This document shows, one piece after another, positions 56,578 to 64,000 of a DNA stretch of 64,000 nt. A program made the translations under genes and the position numbers. The DNA is from Paenibacillus sp. FSL R5-0490 (GTDB lineage Bacteria > Bacillota > Bacilli > Bacillales > Cytobacillaceae): the NCBI RefSeq assembly GCF_001956215.1, contig NZ_MRTQ01000009.1:1-64000 (forward strand), written 5' to 3'. A model generated the notes under the pieces. It worked only from the letters and a program-made list of their open reading frames with translations. It was not told the DNA's origin and ran no database searches. Every line of letters begins with the position of its first letter. The first letter of the stretch is position 1.

Positions 56578-57276
56578 TTAATTTCCAACAATTGCTTTGT
56601 ATGCGCACGAATCACAGCCAGTGAGCATATTCTGCTTTTCCACCAGCTGAAGGGAATCAAACAGACTTTCAAACATTCCCTTTAAAAATTCATAATGCAT
56701 ATTGCAGACTGGCTCTGCATGCCGGGCTGCAACCTCTTTAAATGGGCAATTATAAATTTGGAAATAGACAATGGTCTTTTCCTCATTTGCATCAAATTCA
56801 GGGTGAAAACCAGACAAATCGGCAGCATGCTTTAATATGTTTAATTTCTGTTCAAAAGTAAGTTTATCTGTGTTTCCATACCGTTTAAGCTCTTGGCCGA
56901 TCAGCTCACTGCCAAACTTTTTCCCTGTTGCATACAGTGCTTTTCGTCCTTCTTCCCCTAAGTCAAGCATTGTTTCCATGGCTATTTTGGCCAGCAGCTG
57001 ATAATCCCTGTAAGGGAAATGCAGCTGTACAACATCATCAGACAACCGATATAACCGGCTGGGCCTTCCGCCTTTGCCCGTTTTTTTTGTTTCAGAAACA
57101 AGCATATTTACATCTTCAAGCTTGGATAAATGCAGCCTTGCAACATTGGGATGGATGCTGAAATTATCTGCAATCTCCTGCACGGTAACATCTTTATGCC
57201 GTTTAGTAATGTATTGATAAATATAATAGCGGGTTGGATCGGATAACACATTTGTTATTTTTAATGTTTGCTCCAT
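56578..57276 (-). CDS. HTH regulator with four C-terminal cysteines, SufR-like
   Basis: The 232 aa protein has an N-terminal winged helix of ArsR/DeoR-like type (LSDPTRYYIYQYITK … NVARLHLSKLEDVNMLVSE, then the wing KGGRPSRLYRLS). A C-terminal half holds Cys177, Cys191, Cys221 and Cys224. The pattern recalls the Fe-S sensing repressor SufR of cyanobacteria. A redox or Fe-S signal is therefore likely, but its targets are unknown. ATG 57276 lies in GAGGTGACAATAAATG on the minus strand. It is divergent from mgsR. Confidence 0.82.
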   Translation of the reverse strand: MEQTLKITNVLSDPTRYYIYQYITKRHKDVTVQEIADNFSIHPNVARLHLSKLEDVNMLVSETKKTGKGGRPSRLYRLSDDVVQLHFPYRDYQLLAKIAMETMLDLGEEGRKALYATGKKFGSELIGQELKRYGNTDKLTFEQKLNILKHAADLSGFHPEFDANEEKTIVYFQIYNCPFKEVAARHAEPVCNMHYEFLKGMFESLFDSLQLVEKQNMLTGCDSCAYKAIVGN

Positions 57277-57363
57277 TTATTGTCACCTCAAAAGGGTTAT
57301 TTATTCCCGAGGTCATCAGCTGTCACTTATAGCATTTAGCTGGCGCCTTCCTGGCCTGCTTCC

Positions 57364-57396
57364 ATTATAATACAGTCATTTGAGGTTAACACTGTA
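57364..57396 (-). promoter_or_regulatory. Promoter with inverted repeat before the SufR-like gene
   Basis: On the minus strand TGTTAA (57391-57386) and TATAAT (57369-57364) are 16 bases apart, a sigma-A-like promoter. An inverted repeat TACAGT-N14-ACTGTA (57371-57396) lies across its spacer and -35. It could be an operator for self-control or another regulator. Confidence 0.5.
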
Positions 57397-57455
57397 ATCA
57401 CTATAAGTTTAGAAAATGTTCACAAATGAAGTTTAATTACTTATACAAAAGTGTA

Positions 57456-57483
57456 TACAATTATTGTACAATTGATATACAAT
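57456..57483 (+). promoter_or_regulatory. Palindrome cluster before mgsR
   Basis: TACAATTATTGTA (57456-57468) is a perfect palindrome. TTGTACAA (57464-57471) overlaps it and TACAAT repeats at 57478-57483. These could be a promoter (TACAAT as -10) with an operator. No specific regulator can be named. Confidence 0.4.
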
Positions 57484-57522
57484 ATGTATAGGCAAAATAA
57501 TGAATTTGTGAGGTGAAGAGGT

Positions 57523-57876
57523 ATGAGCCAATTGACATTTTTCACATATCCCAGCTGTACTTCCTGCAGAAAGACGAAAAAATGGCTGACAGCCCATTCA
57601 ATTGATTTTGAAGAGAGGCATCTCTTCAGGGAGACTCCATCACCAAGAGAATTATTAAAAATCCTTTCTTTAACCACAAGCGGACTTGATGAGATTCTCG
57701 CAACCCGCAGCCAGACCTATAAAGAACTGGGACAGAACCTTGAGGAATTATCATTATCAGAAGTGGTGCAAATGGTCATTAAGGAGCCAAAACTGCTGCG
57801 GAGGCCAATTCTGACAAACGGAGATAAGATTGTCATAGGCTATAATCCGGATGCATTTAAGAATATGGCTAAATAG
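57523..57876 (+). CDS. mgsR: MgsR, Spx-type regulator
   Basis: MgsR (YqgZ) is a Spx/ArsC-family protein that modulates RNA polymerase during stress in B. subtilis. The 117 aa protein has the redox CxxC Cys12 and Cys15 (PSCTSCRKTKKWL), the ArsC fold and the conserved LLRRPI and VIGYN near the end. ATG 57523 follows GAAGAGG. Its neighbours, the SufR-like regulator and tRNA-Gln, are on the other strand. Confidence 0.88.
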   Translation: MSQLTFFTYPSCTSCRKTKKWLTAHSIDFEERHLFRETPSPRELLKILSLTTSGLDEILATRSQTYKELGQNLEELSLSEVVQMVIKEPKLLRRPILTNGDKIVIGYNPDAFKNMAK

Positions 57877-57889
57877 ATTATTCTAAATT

Positions 57890-57918
57890 GAAAAAGGAAG
57901 GACATCCGCTGTCCTTCC
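57890..57918 (-). terminator. Terminator of tRNA-Gln
   Basis: On the minus strand GGAAGGACA and TGTCCTTCC form a nine-pair hairpin followed by TTTTT. It can also end the mgsR transcript from the other side. Confidence 0.85.
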
Positions 57919-57925
57919 ACAACTA

Positions 57926-57997
57926 CTGGGCTAGCAGGATTCGAACCTGCGCATGACGGAGTCAAAGTCCGGTGCCTTACCGCTTGGCTATAGCCCA
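57926..57997 (-). tRNA. tRNA-Gln (anticodon UUG)
   Basis: The minus strand forms a 72-base cloverleaf. The acceptor stem is TGGGCTA/TAGCCCA with G as discriminator, the anticodon loop is CTTTGAC with anticodon TTG, and the T arm has GGTTCGAATCC. CCA is not encoded (TAG follows). It has its own terminator on the same strand. Confidence 0.97.
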
Positions 57998-58089
57998 TTA
58001 ATTCGCTTTATCCTTTTTTATTATGGAAAGAAAAAAATAATCTATTCACAAATTCGTCAAAAAAAATTGCCGAAAAATGAAGGAAATGA

Positions 58090-58116
58090 TCTGGATAAGT
58101 CGAATTATTATCCAGA
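58090..58116 (+). promoter_or_regulatory. Inverted repeat just upstream of comGA
   Basis: TCTGGATAA (58090-58098) and TTATCCAGA (58108-58116) form a perfect nine-pair stem with a nine-base loop. It ends about ten bases before the comGA ribosome binding site. No T run follows on either strand, so it may be a leader hairpin or a protein site. I could not find a clear pair of ComK AT-boxes. Confidence 0.5.
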
Positions 58117-58144
58117 ACAATAAAAAAAGGTGGTGCATAATTAG

Positions 58145-59215
58145 TTGAGTATAATTGAAAGAATGGCAGAACGAATTATTAAAGACGCAGTCAGAAGCCA
58201 TGCTTCCGACATCCACATCATTCCCCGAAGAAAAGACACACTCATTCAGCTGAGGTTCGGCAGCCAATTGACCCCAAGGCTTTATCTCCCCAAAGAAGAG
58301 TGCGACAGATTGATTTCTCATTTTAAATTTACAGCATCGATGGATATTGGTGAAAAGAGAAGGCCGCAGAGCGGTGCATATTCACTTGAAGTAGACGGAC
58401 AAATGATTGGCCTGCGCTTTTCAACCCTCCCATCAAGCCACAGCGAAAGCCTCGTTATCAGAATTCTTCCCCAGCAGGAACAAATTCCTTTTTACCAAAT
58501 CAGCCTTTTTCCAGACATGACAAGAAAAATGCTGGCATTACTGAAGCATGCTCATGGATTGATTATTTTCACTGGCCCGACCGGCAGCGGTAAAACCACA
58601 ACACTGTATTCCCTTCTGAATGAAACCTCCCATATGTTCCATCGCAATGTCATCACCCTGGAAGATCCAATTGAAAAAGAGAATGACTTAGTTCTTCAAG
58701 TTCAAGTGAATGAGAAAGCAGGCGTATCTTATTCTGCAGGCTTAAAAGCAATCCTTCGCCATGATCCTGATATCATTATGGTCGGTGAAATCCGGGATGC
58801 GGAAACGGCGAAGATTGCAGTTAGAGCAGCTCTCACCGGTCACCTTGTATTAAGCACCATGCATACCCGGGATGCCGAGGGGGCTGTATATCGTCTGGCT
58901 GAATTTGGAGTAAACATGCTGGAGATTGAGCAGACTTTAGTGGCGGTCACCGCACAGCGCCTTGTCGAATTGAATTGTCCATATTGTGAAGGGGAATGCT
59001 CCCCATTCTGCTATGGATATGGCAGGTGGAAAAGGGCGAGTGTGTTTGAGCTGCTTGCAGGAAGGGCGCTCAATGCCTCCATAAAGAATGCAAGAGGGGA
59101 AAACAGCCTTGTTAAGTATCGAACACTGAAGGAAGTCATAACTAAAGGGATTGCTCTGGGCTATATAAAGGAATCGGAGTACAGCAGGTGGGTGCATGAC
59201 GATGGAGAAGCATAA
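58145..59215 (+). CDS. comGA: Competence ATPase ComGA
   Basis: ComGA is the PilB/GspE-type assembly ATPase of the transformation pseudopilus, on the inner side of the membrane. The 356 aa protein has DIHIIPRR at the start, Walker A GPTGSGKT (144-151), the Asp and His boxes (TLEDPIE, STMHTRDAEGAVYRL), Walker B DIIMVGEIRDAETA and late cysteines (CPYCEGEC). TTG 58145 follows AAAAGGTGG. It is the first gene of the comG operon. Confidence 0.94.
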   Translation: MSIIERMAERIIKDAVRSHASDIHIIPRRKDTLIQLRFGSQLTPRLYLPKEECDRLISHFKFTASMDIGEKRRPQSGAYSLEVDGQMIGLRFSTLPSSHSESLVIRILPQQEQIPFYQISLFPDMTRKMLALLKHAHGLIIFTGPTGSGKTTTLYSLLNETSHMFHRNVITLEDPIEKENDLVLQVQVNEKAGVSYSAGLKAILRHDPDIIMVGEIRDAETAKIAVRAALTGHLVLSTMHTRDAEGAVYRLAEFGVNMLEIEQTLVAVTAQRLVELNCPYCEGECSPFCYGYGRWKRASVFELLAGRALNASIKNARGENSLVKYRTLKEVITKGIALGYIKESEYSRWVHDDGEA

Positions 59216-60233
59216 ATGGACCATTCAGGAACAGGGTTTGTTTCTGAAGAATACAGGGGAACTGTTGTCCAGAGGCTACCCTTTATCTGAAGCGCTGGAG
59301 TCGCTGGTGCATCAGCTGCCGCTAAAAAGAAAACATGAAATCAGGCAGTGCCTCTCTCAATTGAGAGAAGGTTTTCCTTTTTATCAAATACTTTCAAACA
59401 TGAACTTTAATAAAAATCTGATTGGCTATGTTTTTTTTGCTGAACAGCACGGAGGTCTTGCTTCTGCATTTCTTGAAGGAAGCGAAATGGTGCTCCGAAA
59501 AGGCAGGGACACCGAAAAATTGAAAAAGCTGATGGCCTATCCGATTTTCCTGATGCTCATTACTGCATTCTTATTTATTTTCGTTGATAAAGTCCTGTTG
59601 CCCCGTTTCTCTTCCTTATTTGTTTCAATGCAGCTTCAGCCTAATTTCTTTACGAAAGCCGTTTATTTGTTTGGTGATTTTCTCCCATTTTTTCTTCTGA
59701 TTCTGTTCTTCGGCTTGGTCGCTTTGTTTATATACTATTTTGTCAGATTCAGAAATCTTTCCCCTATCCAGCAAAAAAAAATCCTGGTAAGAGTACCTGC
59801 AGCAGGCCAATTTCTTCGCCTTTACTATACCCACTTCTTTGCTGTACAGCTCAGTTATCTTTTAAATGGGGGGTTGTCCATATCTGAGGCGCTGAGTCTT
59901 TTTGAGAAAAATGATAAGCAGCCTTTTTACAGAGCCATCGGTAAAGCCGTGAAGCTCAAGCTCCGTGAAGGGAATAAGCTGGAAGACATTCTACTGAGGT
60001 TTCCATTTTTTGAAAGGGAACTGTCTAATATTATCAGACATGGTCAAAAAAATGGCAGGCTGGACCAGGAATTAACGTTTTTCAGCAGACATTGTCTGCA
60101 CAAGATGGAGGAAAAAACAGAAAAACTTCTTAAGATCATTCAGCCCGTTTTATATATGTTTATCGGTTTTTTAATTGTTTCGATGTATTTGGCAGTTCTG
60201 CTGCCTATGTTTCATTTACTGGAGGGATTTTAA
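59196..60233 (+). CDS. comGB: Pseudopilus platform protein ComGB
   Basis: ComGB is the GspF/PilC-type inner-membrane platform for pseudopilus assembly. The 345 aa protein has two GspF-type halves, each followed by a membrane segment (PIFLMLITAFLFIFV, FFLLILFFGLVALFIYYF and PVLYMFIGFLIVSMYLAVLLP). ATG 59196 follows AGGTGGG within comGA (20-base overlap). Confidence 0.92.
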   Translation: MTMEKHKWTIQEQGLFLKNTGELLSRGYPLSEALESLVHQLPLKRKHEIRQCLSQLREGFPFYQILSNMNFNKNLIGYVFFAEQHGGLASAFLEGSEMVLRKGRDTEKLKKLMAYPIFLMLITAFLFIFVDKVLLPRFSSLFVSMQLQPNFFTKAVYLFGDFLPFFLLILFFGLVALFIYYFVRFRNLSPIQQKKILVRVPAAGQFLRLYYTHFFAVQLSYLLNGGLSISEALSLFEKNDKQPFYRAIGKAVKLKLREGNKLEDILLRFPFFERELSNIIRHGQKNGRLDQELTFFSRHCLHKMEEKTEKLLKIIQPVLYMFIGFLIVSMYLAVLLPMFHLLEGF

Positions 60234-60556
60234 TGAAATGGCGTATGTTAAACAATAACAGAGGATTCACGCTTATTGAAATGATGATTGTTTTATTGGT
60301 GATTTCAGTGCTCTTAATCATTACCATTCCCAATGTAACAAAACACAATTCAAAAATAAACAGCAAGGGATGCGAGGCGTTTGTTAAAATGGTGCAAGCG
60401 CAGGTTCAGGCATATGAAATCGATAAAAAAGCACTTCCTTCGGATATACAGGACTTAGTTGCTGCCGAATATCTCAATGCAGAAACCACAACTTGTCCAA
60501 ATGGAGATGCCATTACAATTTCTGCAGATGGGAAGGTTGAATCTGAAGAGTCATGA
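60233..60556 (+). CDS. comGC: Major pseudopilin ComGC
   Basis: ComGC is the main subunit of the competence pseudopilus; prepilin peptidase ComC cuts it at its leader. The 107 aa protein has the type IV leader NNNRG^FTLIEMM, with cleavage after Gly11 and Glu at mature position 5, then a long membrane helix. Two cysteines (KGCEAF and TTCPNG) may form a disulfide. The ATG overlaps the comGB stop (TAATG). Confidence 0.93.
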   Translation: MKWRMLNNNRGFTLIEMMIVLLVISVLLIITIPNVTKHNSKINSKGCEAFVKMVQAQVQAYEIDKKALPSDIQDLVAAEYLNAETTTCPNGDAITISADGKVESEES

Positions 60557-60993
60557 TGAAAAACAAAGCAGGCTTTACATTGATAGAGTCGCTATTCGTT
60601 CTCAGTATTTTCCTTATTATTGCCTCGGTTACAGCCCTGCTTCTTAAACCGCATTTTTTCTATCTTGAAAAGATAATGTTCTTTTCCCAATTAAAATCTG
60701 ACCTCCTTTATGCCCAAAACTATGCCATAACCCACCAGACAGATGTAGCTATTCAGATCATTCCAGAGGAGAATAGGTATTTCGCAAAGGATGAGCTTGC
60801 GGCTGATCCTATCTTTAGCAGAGAATATTCCGGAATCATTGAGATTAAGCAGGGAACAATGCCATTGTATTTTCAATATGGACCTGGCGGAATTACAAAT
60901 AAATTTGGAAGCTTCTATATTAAAGCAGACAGGGAGCAATACAAAATAACATTTTTTATCGGAAGAGGACGATTTAATGTGGAGAAGGAATGA
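60553..60993 (+). CDS. comGD: Minor pseudopilin ComGD
   Basis: It is a GspH-like minor pseudopilin of the DNA-uptake machine. The 146 aa protein has the leader KNKAG^FTLIESL (cleavage after Gly7), a membrane helix (LFVLSIFLIIASVTALLL) and a beta-rich body. It overlaps comGC by 4 bases (ATGA) and the next gene by 17. Confidence 0.9.
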   Translation: MMKNKAGFTLIESLFVLSIFLIIASVTALLLKPHFFYLEKIMFFSQLKSDLLYAQNYAITHQTDVAIQIIPEENRYFAKDELAADPIFSREYSGIIEIKQGTMPLYFQYGPGGITNKFGSFYIKADREQYKITFFIGRGRFNVEKE

Positions 60994-61306
60994 AGGCTTT
61001 TTTCTGGCTGAGCTCCTGCTGTCCTTATCAGGGATGCTGCTTGCAGCGGGCATAATGTTTCCCCTTGTCATAAAGGCACTTGAGCATTCTGAAGAGGTAA
61101 AACAGGATAATGAAAGCACACAGCTGCTTTATGAAAGTCTTCTGAATGCTGCATCGGAAGGCAGTTTTCCTGAGGGGAAGACCATGAAGAAAAATCAGAC
61201 AGTCTATAAAATATTCCTTAAGGAAAACCAAGGATTTACGGAGGTTTGCATAAGGTATGAAAATGTACGGGATAGCACGAAGGAAAAATGTGAGGTATTT
61301 CAATAA
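60977..61306 (+). CDS. comGE: Minor pseudopilin ComGE
   Basis: The 109 aa product has the pilin-like start RRNEG^FFLAELLLSLSGML, less canonical than its neighbours (FLAE instead of TLIE), and a membrane helix, then a charged body. ATG 60977 follows GGAAGAGG. Its place between comGD and comGF identifies it as ComGE more than its sequence does. Confidence 0.82.
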   Translation: MWRRNEGFFLAELLLSLSGMLLAAGIMFPLVIKALEHSEEVKQDNESTQLLYESLLNAASEGSFPEGKTMKKNQTVYKIFLKENQGFTEVCIRYENVRDSTKEKCEVFQ

Positions 61307-61736
61307 TAAGGGATTTACAATGCTTGAAATGCTGTTTTCATTTTCAGTATTTTTATTGATTGTTAGCTTTTTGACGGTTAGTTTAAATTTCATTTTTCAG
61401 GACTGGAAAATGGAAGCAAGGACACAAAGACTTGAATGGCATGTATTTATCAACCAGCTGAAAAAAGAAATCAGACTTGCTGATGCTGCTAATATAACAC
61501 CTGTTTCGATTGTATTAACGATAGACGGGAAAAGTGTACTTTATGAGAAATATGGATCTAACTTGCGAAGGAGAGTGGATATGAAAGGCCATGAGATTGT
61601 CCTTCAGAAACTAAATGCCATTACATTTACGTCTGTCAATGGCGGAGTTGAAATAAATGTTTCGGATCAATTTGATCAGAAGCATTCCGCGTTTCTTTAT
61701 TACTTAATGGATATGGAGGATATTGATGTACCGTAA
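61257..61736 (+). CDS. comGF: Minor pseudopilin ComGF
   Basis: The 159 aa protein has a pilin leader NNKG^FTMLEML after a longer basic extension and a membrane helix (FSFSVFLLIVSFLTVSL). The body matches the ComGF type (SNLRRRVDMKGHEIVLQKLNAITF). The start is uncertain: ATG 61257, ATG 61263 (after AAGGT) or GTG 61290 (after AAGGAAA). It overlaps comGE by up to 50 bases. Confidence 0.88.
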   Translation: MKMYGIARRKNVRYFNNKGFTMLEMLFSFSVFLLIVSFLTVSLNFIFQDWKMEARTQRLEWHVFINQLKKEIRLADAANITPVSIVLTIDGKSVLYEKYGSNLRRRVDMKGHEIVLQKLNAITFTSVNGGVEINVSDQFDQKHSAFLYYLMDMEDIDVP

Positions 61737-62109
61737 TCAGGAAGGATTTGCTTATCCTCTTACTTTGACAATCATTCTGGCTGCACTCTTTCTTCTTACA
61801 ATTCAATTAGACCAGTTTATTTCTGAGAAAAGGATCGTGAAACAGACGGAGACCGTCATGATGCAGGAATACTACCTGCTGAGTTCCTTTAAAAAAACAG
61901 AAAAAATGCTGAGTGAAAATGCAGACCCGAAAGAGTCAGGAGTTTATTCGTTTAAAAAAGGATCGGTTTCCTATGAGATTTCTCCTGTGGCAGCAAGCTT
62001 AATTCAGATTACCTTCAAAACAAAAATTGGATCTGATAAAGAAATTTCCGGTTATGCTTACTATGACACAGACCTGCAAAAAATGATAAAATGGATTGAA
62101 AAAAACTGA
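61726..62109 (+). CDS. comGG: Minor pseudopilin ComGG
   Basis: The 127 aa protein has a leader-like start YRNQEG^FAYPLTLTII with one membrane helix (LTIILAALFLLTIQL), then a charged body. The usual Glu at mature position 5 is absent, as in other ComGG. ATG 61726 follows ATGGAGGATATTG; TTG 61723 is also open. It ends the comG operon, and aroK starts 12 bases later. Confidence 0.85.
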   Translation: MYRNQEGFAYPLTLTIILAALFLLTIQLDQFISEKRIVKQTETVMMQEYYLLSSFKKTEKMLSENADPKESGVYSFKKGSVSYEISPVAASLIQITFKTKIGSDKEISGYAYYDTDLQKMIKWIEKN

Positions 62110-62121
62110 GTGGGGATAAAA

Positions 62122-62619
62122 ATGAAGCCAATTTATTTAATCGGATTCATGGGTTCCGGCAAAACAACAATAGGAAAAGAGCTGGCAGCCCGCTTAAATT
62201 ATGAAGTAATTGATACAGACGAAGAAATAGTGAAGCGTGAGAATAAAAATATTAATGATATTTTCGCGCAGCATGGAGAGGGATACTTCAGAAGCCTTGA
62301 ATCCCTTATATTAAATGAAATGGATGGCAGAGCGGGAGTTATAACCACTGGCGGGGGCATTGTAATAAATCCTGAAAACAGAAAAAGGCTTAGCGAAACA
62401 GGAATTGTTTTTTTCCTTTATGCGTCTCCTGAAGAAATCTTTAAACGGATTGAGAAGGATCATTCCAGACCGCTGCTGAAAGGCGATAAAAAAAGGCTGA
62501 TCCACGAACTTTATGAAAAAAGGATGCCGCTCTATAAAGAAACTGCCCATGTGATCATTGATACAACTAATAAAGATAAAGCAGAGATTATTCAGGAAAT
62601 AATAGATTGTTTAGAGTGA
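62122..62619 (+). CDS. aroK: Shikimate kinase
   Basis: AroK phosphorylates shikimate with ATP in aromatic amino acid synthesis. The 165 aa protein has Walker A GFMGSGKT (8-15), the shikimate-site DTDEEIVKRE and FRSLESLIL with GGG in TTGGGIV, and the lid region RPLL. ATG 62122 follows GTGGGGATAAA. It lies right after comGG, so comG readthrough could add to its expression. Confidence 0.94.
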   Translation: MKPIYLIGFMGSGKTTIGKELAARLNYEVIDTDEEIVKRENKNINDIFAQHGEGYFRSLESLILNEMDGRAGVITTGGGIVINPENRKRLSETGIVFFLYASPEEIFKRIEKDHSRPLLKGDKKRLIHELYEKRMPLYKETAHVIIDTTNKDKAEIIQEIIDCLE

Positions 62620-62697
62620 AAACCTGTTGGACATACTTGTAAATGATAAATAGCAGGCTGTTCTTGCAATTCTGTACGGAAAAAGGCAGGTATGAAC

Positions 62698-62883
62698 ATG
62701 AAATCCAACGATTATGTAAAGTTTCTTACACAGACAGTAGTAAAATATATTGATCAGCCAAAAGATGAGCGAAAACGGCATCGTATTGAAAAAAAGGACA
62801 TGAAAGAGCCGTTTTTATTCAGATGGTTTGGAATGTTTTCTTATCTGTTTTACTTGGGCATGAGAAGAAAGAAACAAAAATAG
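62698..62883 (+). CDS. yqzE: YqzE family protein
   Basis: The 61 aa product (KSNDYVKFLTQTVVKYIDQPKDERKRHRIEKK … FGMFSYLFYLGMRRKKQK) is basic with one weakly hydrophobic stretch. It matches YqzE, found after the comG operon in Bacillus and, as I recall, linked to competence genes in B. subtilis. ATG 62698 or ATG 62692 could start it (AAAAAGGCAGG upstream). The function is unknown. Confidence 0.82.
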   Translation: MKSNDYVKFLTQTVVKYIDQPKDERKRHRIEKKDMKEPFLFRWFGMFSYLFYLGMRRKKQK

Positions 62884-62890
62884 TTTTTAC

Positions 62891-62922
62891 GCAAAAAACC
62901 GGCTAAATTGCCGGTTTTTTGC
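62891..62922. terminator. Bidirectional terminator between yqzE and yqhG
   Basis: GCAAAAAACCGGC (62891-62903) pairs with GCCGGTTTTTTGC (62910-62922). Converging genes lie on both sides. Confidence 0.9.
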
Positions 62923-62926
62923 ATTT

Positions 62927-63721
62927 TTAGACTGCGCTGTCTGTCAGGTAAAAGAGACCGCCATTTATGATGGAGATATTCACCTTTGGTTCATATTGCT
63001 CCTGAAGTGCTGTTTTTTCGTTTTCATAGCTTTCGCCCTTTTCTTCTGCATCTTCATAAAAATGTTCAAGAAGGCTAAGGTCTTTTTGCCAGCGGTTACG
63101 GGCCTCATCAGCCCATATATGATCTTCTTGTTCAATTTCGGCTTTAATAAAATTTGCTACCCTGTATACTCCGCTCCCCGGCATAATAAGCGGAGACAGT
63201 GTGAACGAGTAGTCGGGGATTTTGGGCGTAAGGCTCATGCCAAGCAATCTGTCATGAAAGCTTTCGACCATCTGGCCATTTATCAATTGGAGGCCGATCG
63301 ATTTGAAGACATCCCGTTTTCGGTCGCATTGATAGGATACGCGAATGTTCATTCCCAGCCATGGTCTTAGCGGCACCTGCTTTCCTGGTGCCTGCCGGTG
63401 ATTTTCATATAATCGGATATAGCCGGCCAGGTTCCTGGCCGAATCAAAAATCTGGTGAAGCCTCGGGGAGCCAAAATGAATGACTTCCCCCTTAATATGC
63501 GGAGGGGCCAGCTGCTGGTTTGTAATAAGCGTCAGCTGCATCGGGTTTGGGATTCCGCCTGTTTTTTCGAGATAGTGCCAATAAAAGGGACGATTCATTA
63601 ACTCCTTATCCAAATCAATCGTCAGCTGTACGGTCATATACCCCGGACCTCTATCAATTATTTCACACCCATTTGCGTGAAAATACCTTTCAAGGAATTT
63701 ATGAATTTCCTGTTGCTGCAT
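62927..63721 (-). CDS. yqhG: YqhG family protein
   Basis: The 264 aa protein has no membrane segment and contains YFHANGCEIIDRGPGYMTVQLTIDLDKELMNRP and IPNPMQLTLITNQQ. It matches the YqhG family (DUF1473-like) next to the SNF2 gene in Bacillus. The function is unknown. ATG 63721 follows GAAGGTGAA on the minus strand. It starts inside the end of the helicase gene (23-base overlap), so the two are coupled. Confidence 0.85.
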   Translation of the reverse strand: MQQQEIHKFLERYFHANGCEIIDRGPGYMTVQLTIDLDKELMNRPFYWHYLEKTGGIPNPMQLTLITNQQLAPPHIKGEVIHFGSPRLHQIFDSARNLAGYIRLYENHRQAPGKQVPLRPWLGMNIRVSYQCDRKRDVFKSIGLQLINGQMVESFHDRLLGMSLTPKIPDYSFTLSPLIMPGSGVYRVANFIKAEIEQEDHIWADEARNRWQKDLSLLEHFYEDAEEKGESYENEKTALQEQYEPKVNISIINGGLFYLTDSAV

Positions 63722-64000
63722 TCAGTTCACCTTCTTTCAGATCCTCCGCGAATTGAATCATGCTCGTCAAGTTCTCCATTTTAATTCTCATTTCACCTTC
63801 TGAAGCCGATTTTCCGAAAATATCAACAAGGTGATCGTCAATACTGCCGAATTCAAGCTTTGTTAAAATGTCATCTAAATCACCAATGACTTTTTCGAAG
63901 AGATGTATTTTCTCATATAGAAGCTTCATTATGTGTTCTTCGACTGTTTCTTTCGTGGCGAAATTATAAATCATGACATCCTTTTCCTGGCCGAGACGAT
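63699..64000 (-). CDS. SNF2-family helicase, C-terminal part (YqhH-like)
   Basis: Only the end of this gene is in the window; it continues past 64000. The frame can be read back to the edge, giving RLGQEKDVMIYNFATKETVE, which contains the end of helicase motif VI (HRxGQ). The visible part is about 100 residues, with a helical tail. SNF2-type ATPases remodel protein-DNA complexes; the exact role of YqhH is not known. Confidence 0.85.
   Translation of the reverse strand, partial: RLGQEKDVMIYNFATKETVEEHIMKLLYEKIHLFEKVIGDLDDILTKLEFGSIDDHLVDIFGKSASEGEMRIKMENLTSMIQFAEDLKEGELNAATGNS

Noticed and set aside
58000-58144. ComK AT-boxes before comGA
   Set aside because: There are A and T runs, but I could not find two AAAA-N5-TTTT boxes at the right spacing, so no site is claimed.

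Overview
The window looks like a chromosomal segment of an endospore-forming member of the Bacillaceae. This rests on three things: low G+C, strong AGGAGG-type ribosome binding sites with many GTG and TTG starts, and a gene order that follows, as I remember it, the Bacillus subtilis cdd–era–recO–glyQS–ccpN–yqfL–dnaG–sigA … pst … glcK … comG–aroK–yqhG block. A Cytobacillus or Mesobacillus type relative is my guess, not shown by the sequence. Nearly all the window is conserved core genome. Accessory DNA is limited to the 3' end of a group II intron at the left edge and a few intergenic repeats.

Layout: (1) 1-91 intron tail, then cdd, era, yqzL and recO. (2) A glycine T-box leader controls glyQ-glyS. 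(3) ccpN-yqfL (carbon control), then yqxD-dnaG-sigA (replication and transcription), an unknown membrane protein, an acyl-CoA dehydrogenase and cytochrome c550. (4) trmK-nif3, ispH, a yqfQ-like gene, cshB, nfo, a yqfT-like gene, the zinc uptake ATPase and permease with the Zur repressor, yqfW, a yqfX-like gene, ispG, a yqfZ-like gene and a DUF1189 gene. (5) A Na+/phosphate symporter, a DUF456 gene, sodA, an MFS transporter, pbpA, and the pstSCAB-phoU phosphate operon behind a canonical tandem PhoP box. (6) Two leftward genes of uncertain function, then a DUF4912 / glycosyltransferase / unknown operon. (7) rpmG, 5-formyl-THF cyclo-ligase, DUF92, lactate dehydrogenase, the gluP rhomboid protease, a SpoVAF-like protein, yqgQ, glcK, a gamma-D-glutamyl-diamino acid peptidase, yqgU, yqgV, a yqgW-like gene, an unknown gene, yqgX, a MidA-like methyltransferase, a yqgY-like gene, a cysteine-rich HTH regulator, mgsR and tRNA-Gln. 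(8) The comGA-comGG competence operon, aroK, yqzE, yqhG and the end of an SNF2-type helicase.

Several groups work together. TrmK is translationally coupled to Nif3. Zur and its probable operator control zinc uptake. PstSCAB-PhoU, NptA and their PhoP-like sites handle phosphate. The ComG proteins build the DNA-uptake pseudopilus. IspG and IspH are the last two steps of the MEP isoprenoid pathway.

No obviously new multi-gene system (CRISPR, prophage, defence island, biosynthetic cluster) is visible. The best candidates for undescribed biology are the structured, unassigned leader at 39877-39991 and the HTH-DUF4912 / glycosyltransferase / unknown-protein operon behind it; the leftward pair at 38915-39782; the possible Fe-S type regulator with an inverted repeat in its own promoter (57364-57396); and the intergenic repeat family, one copy of which sits between the glycine T-box and glyQ. 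All positions come from reading the sequence by eye. Family names come from memory of protein families, with no database search.
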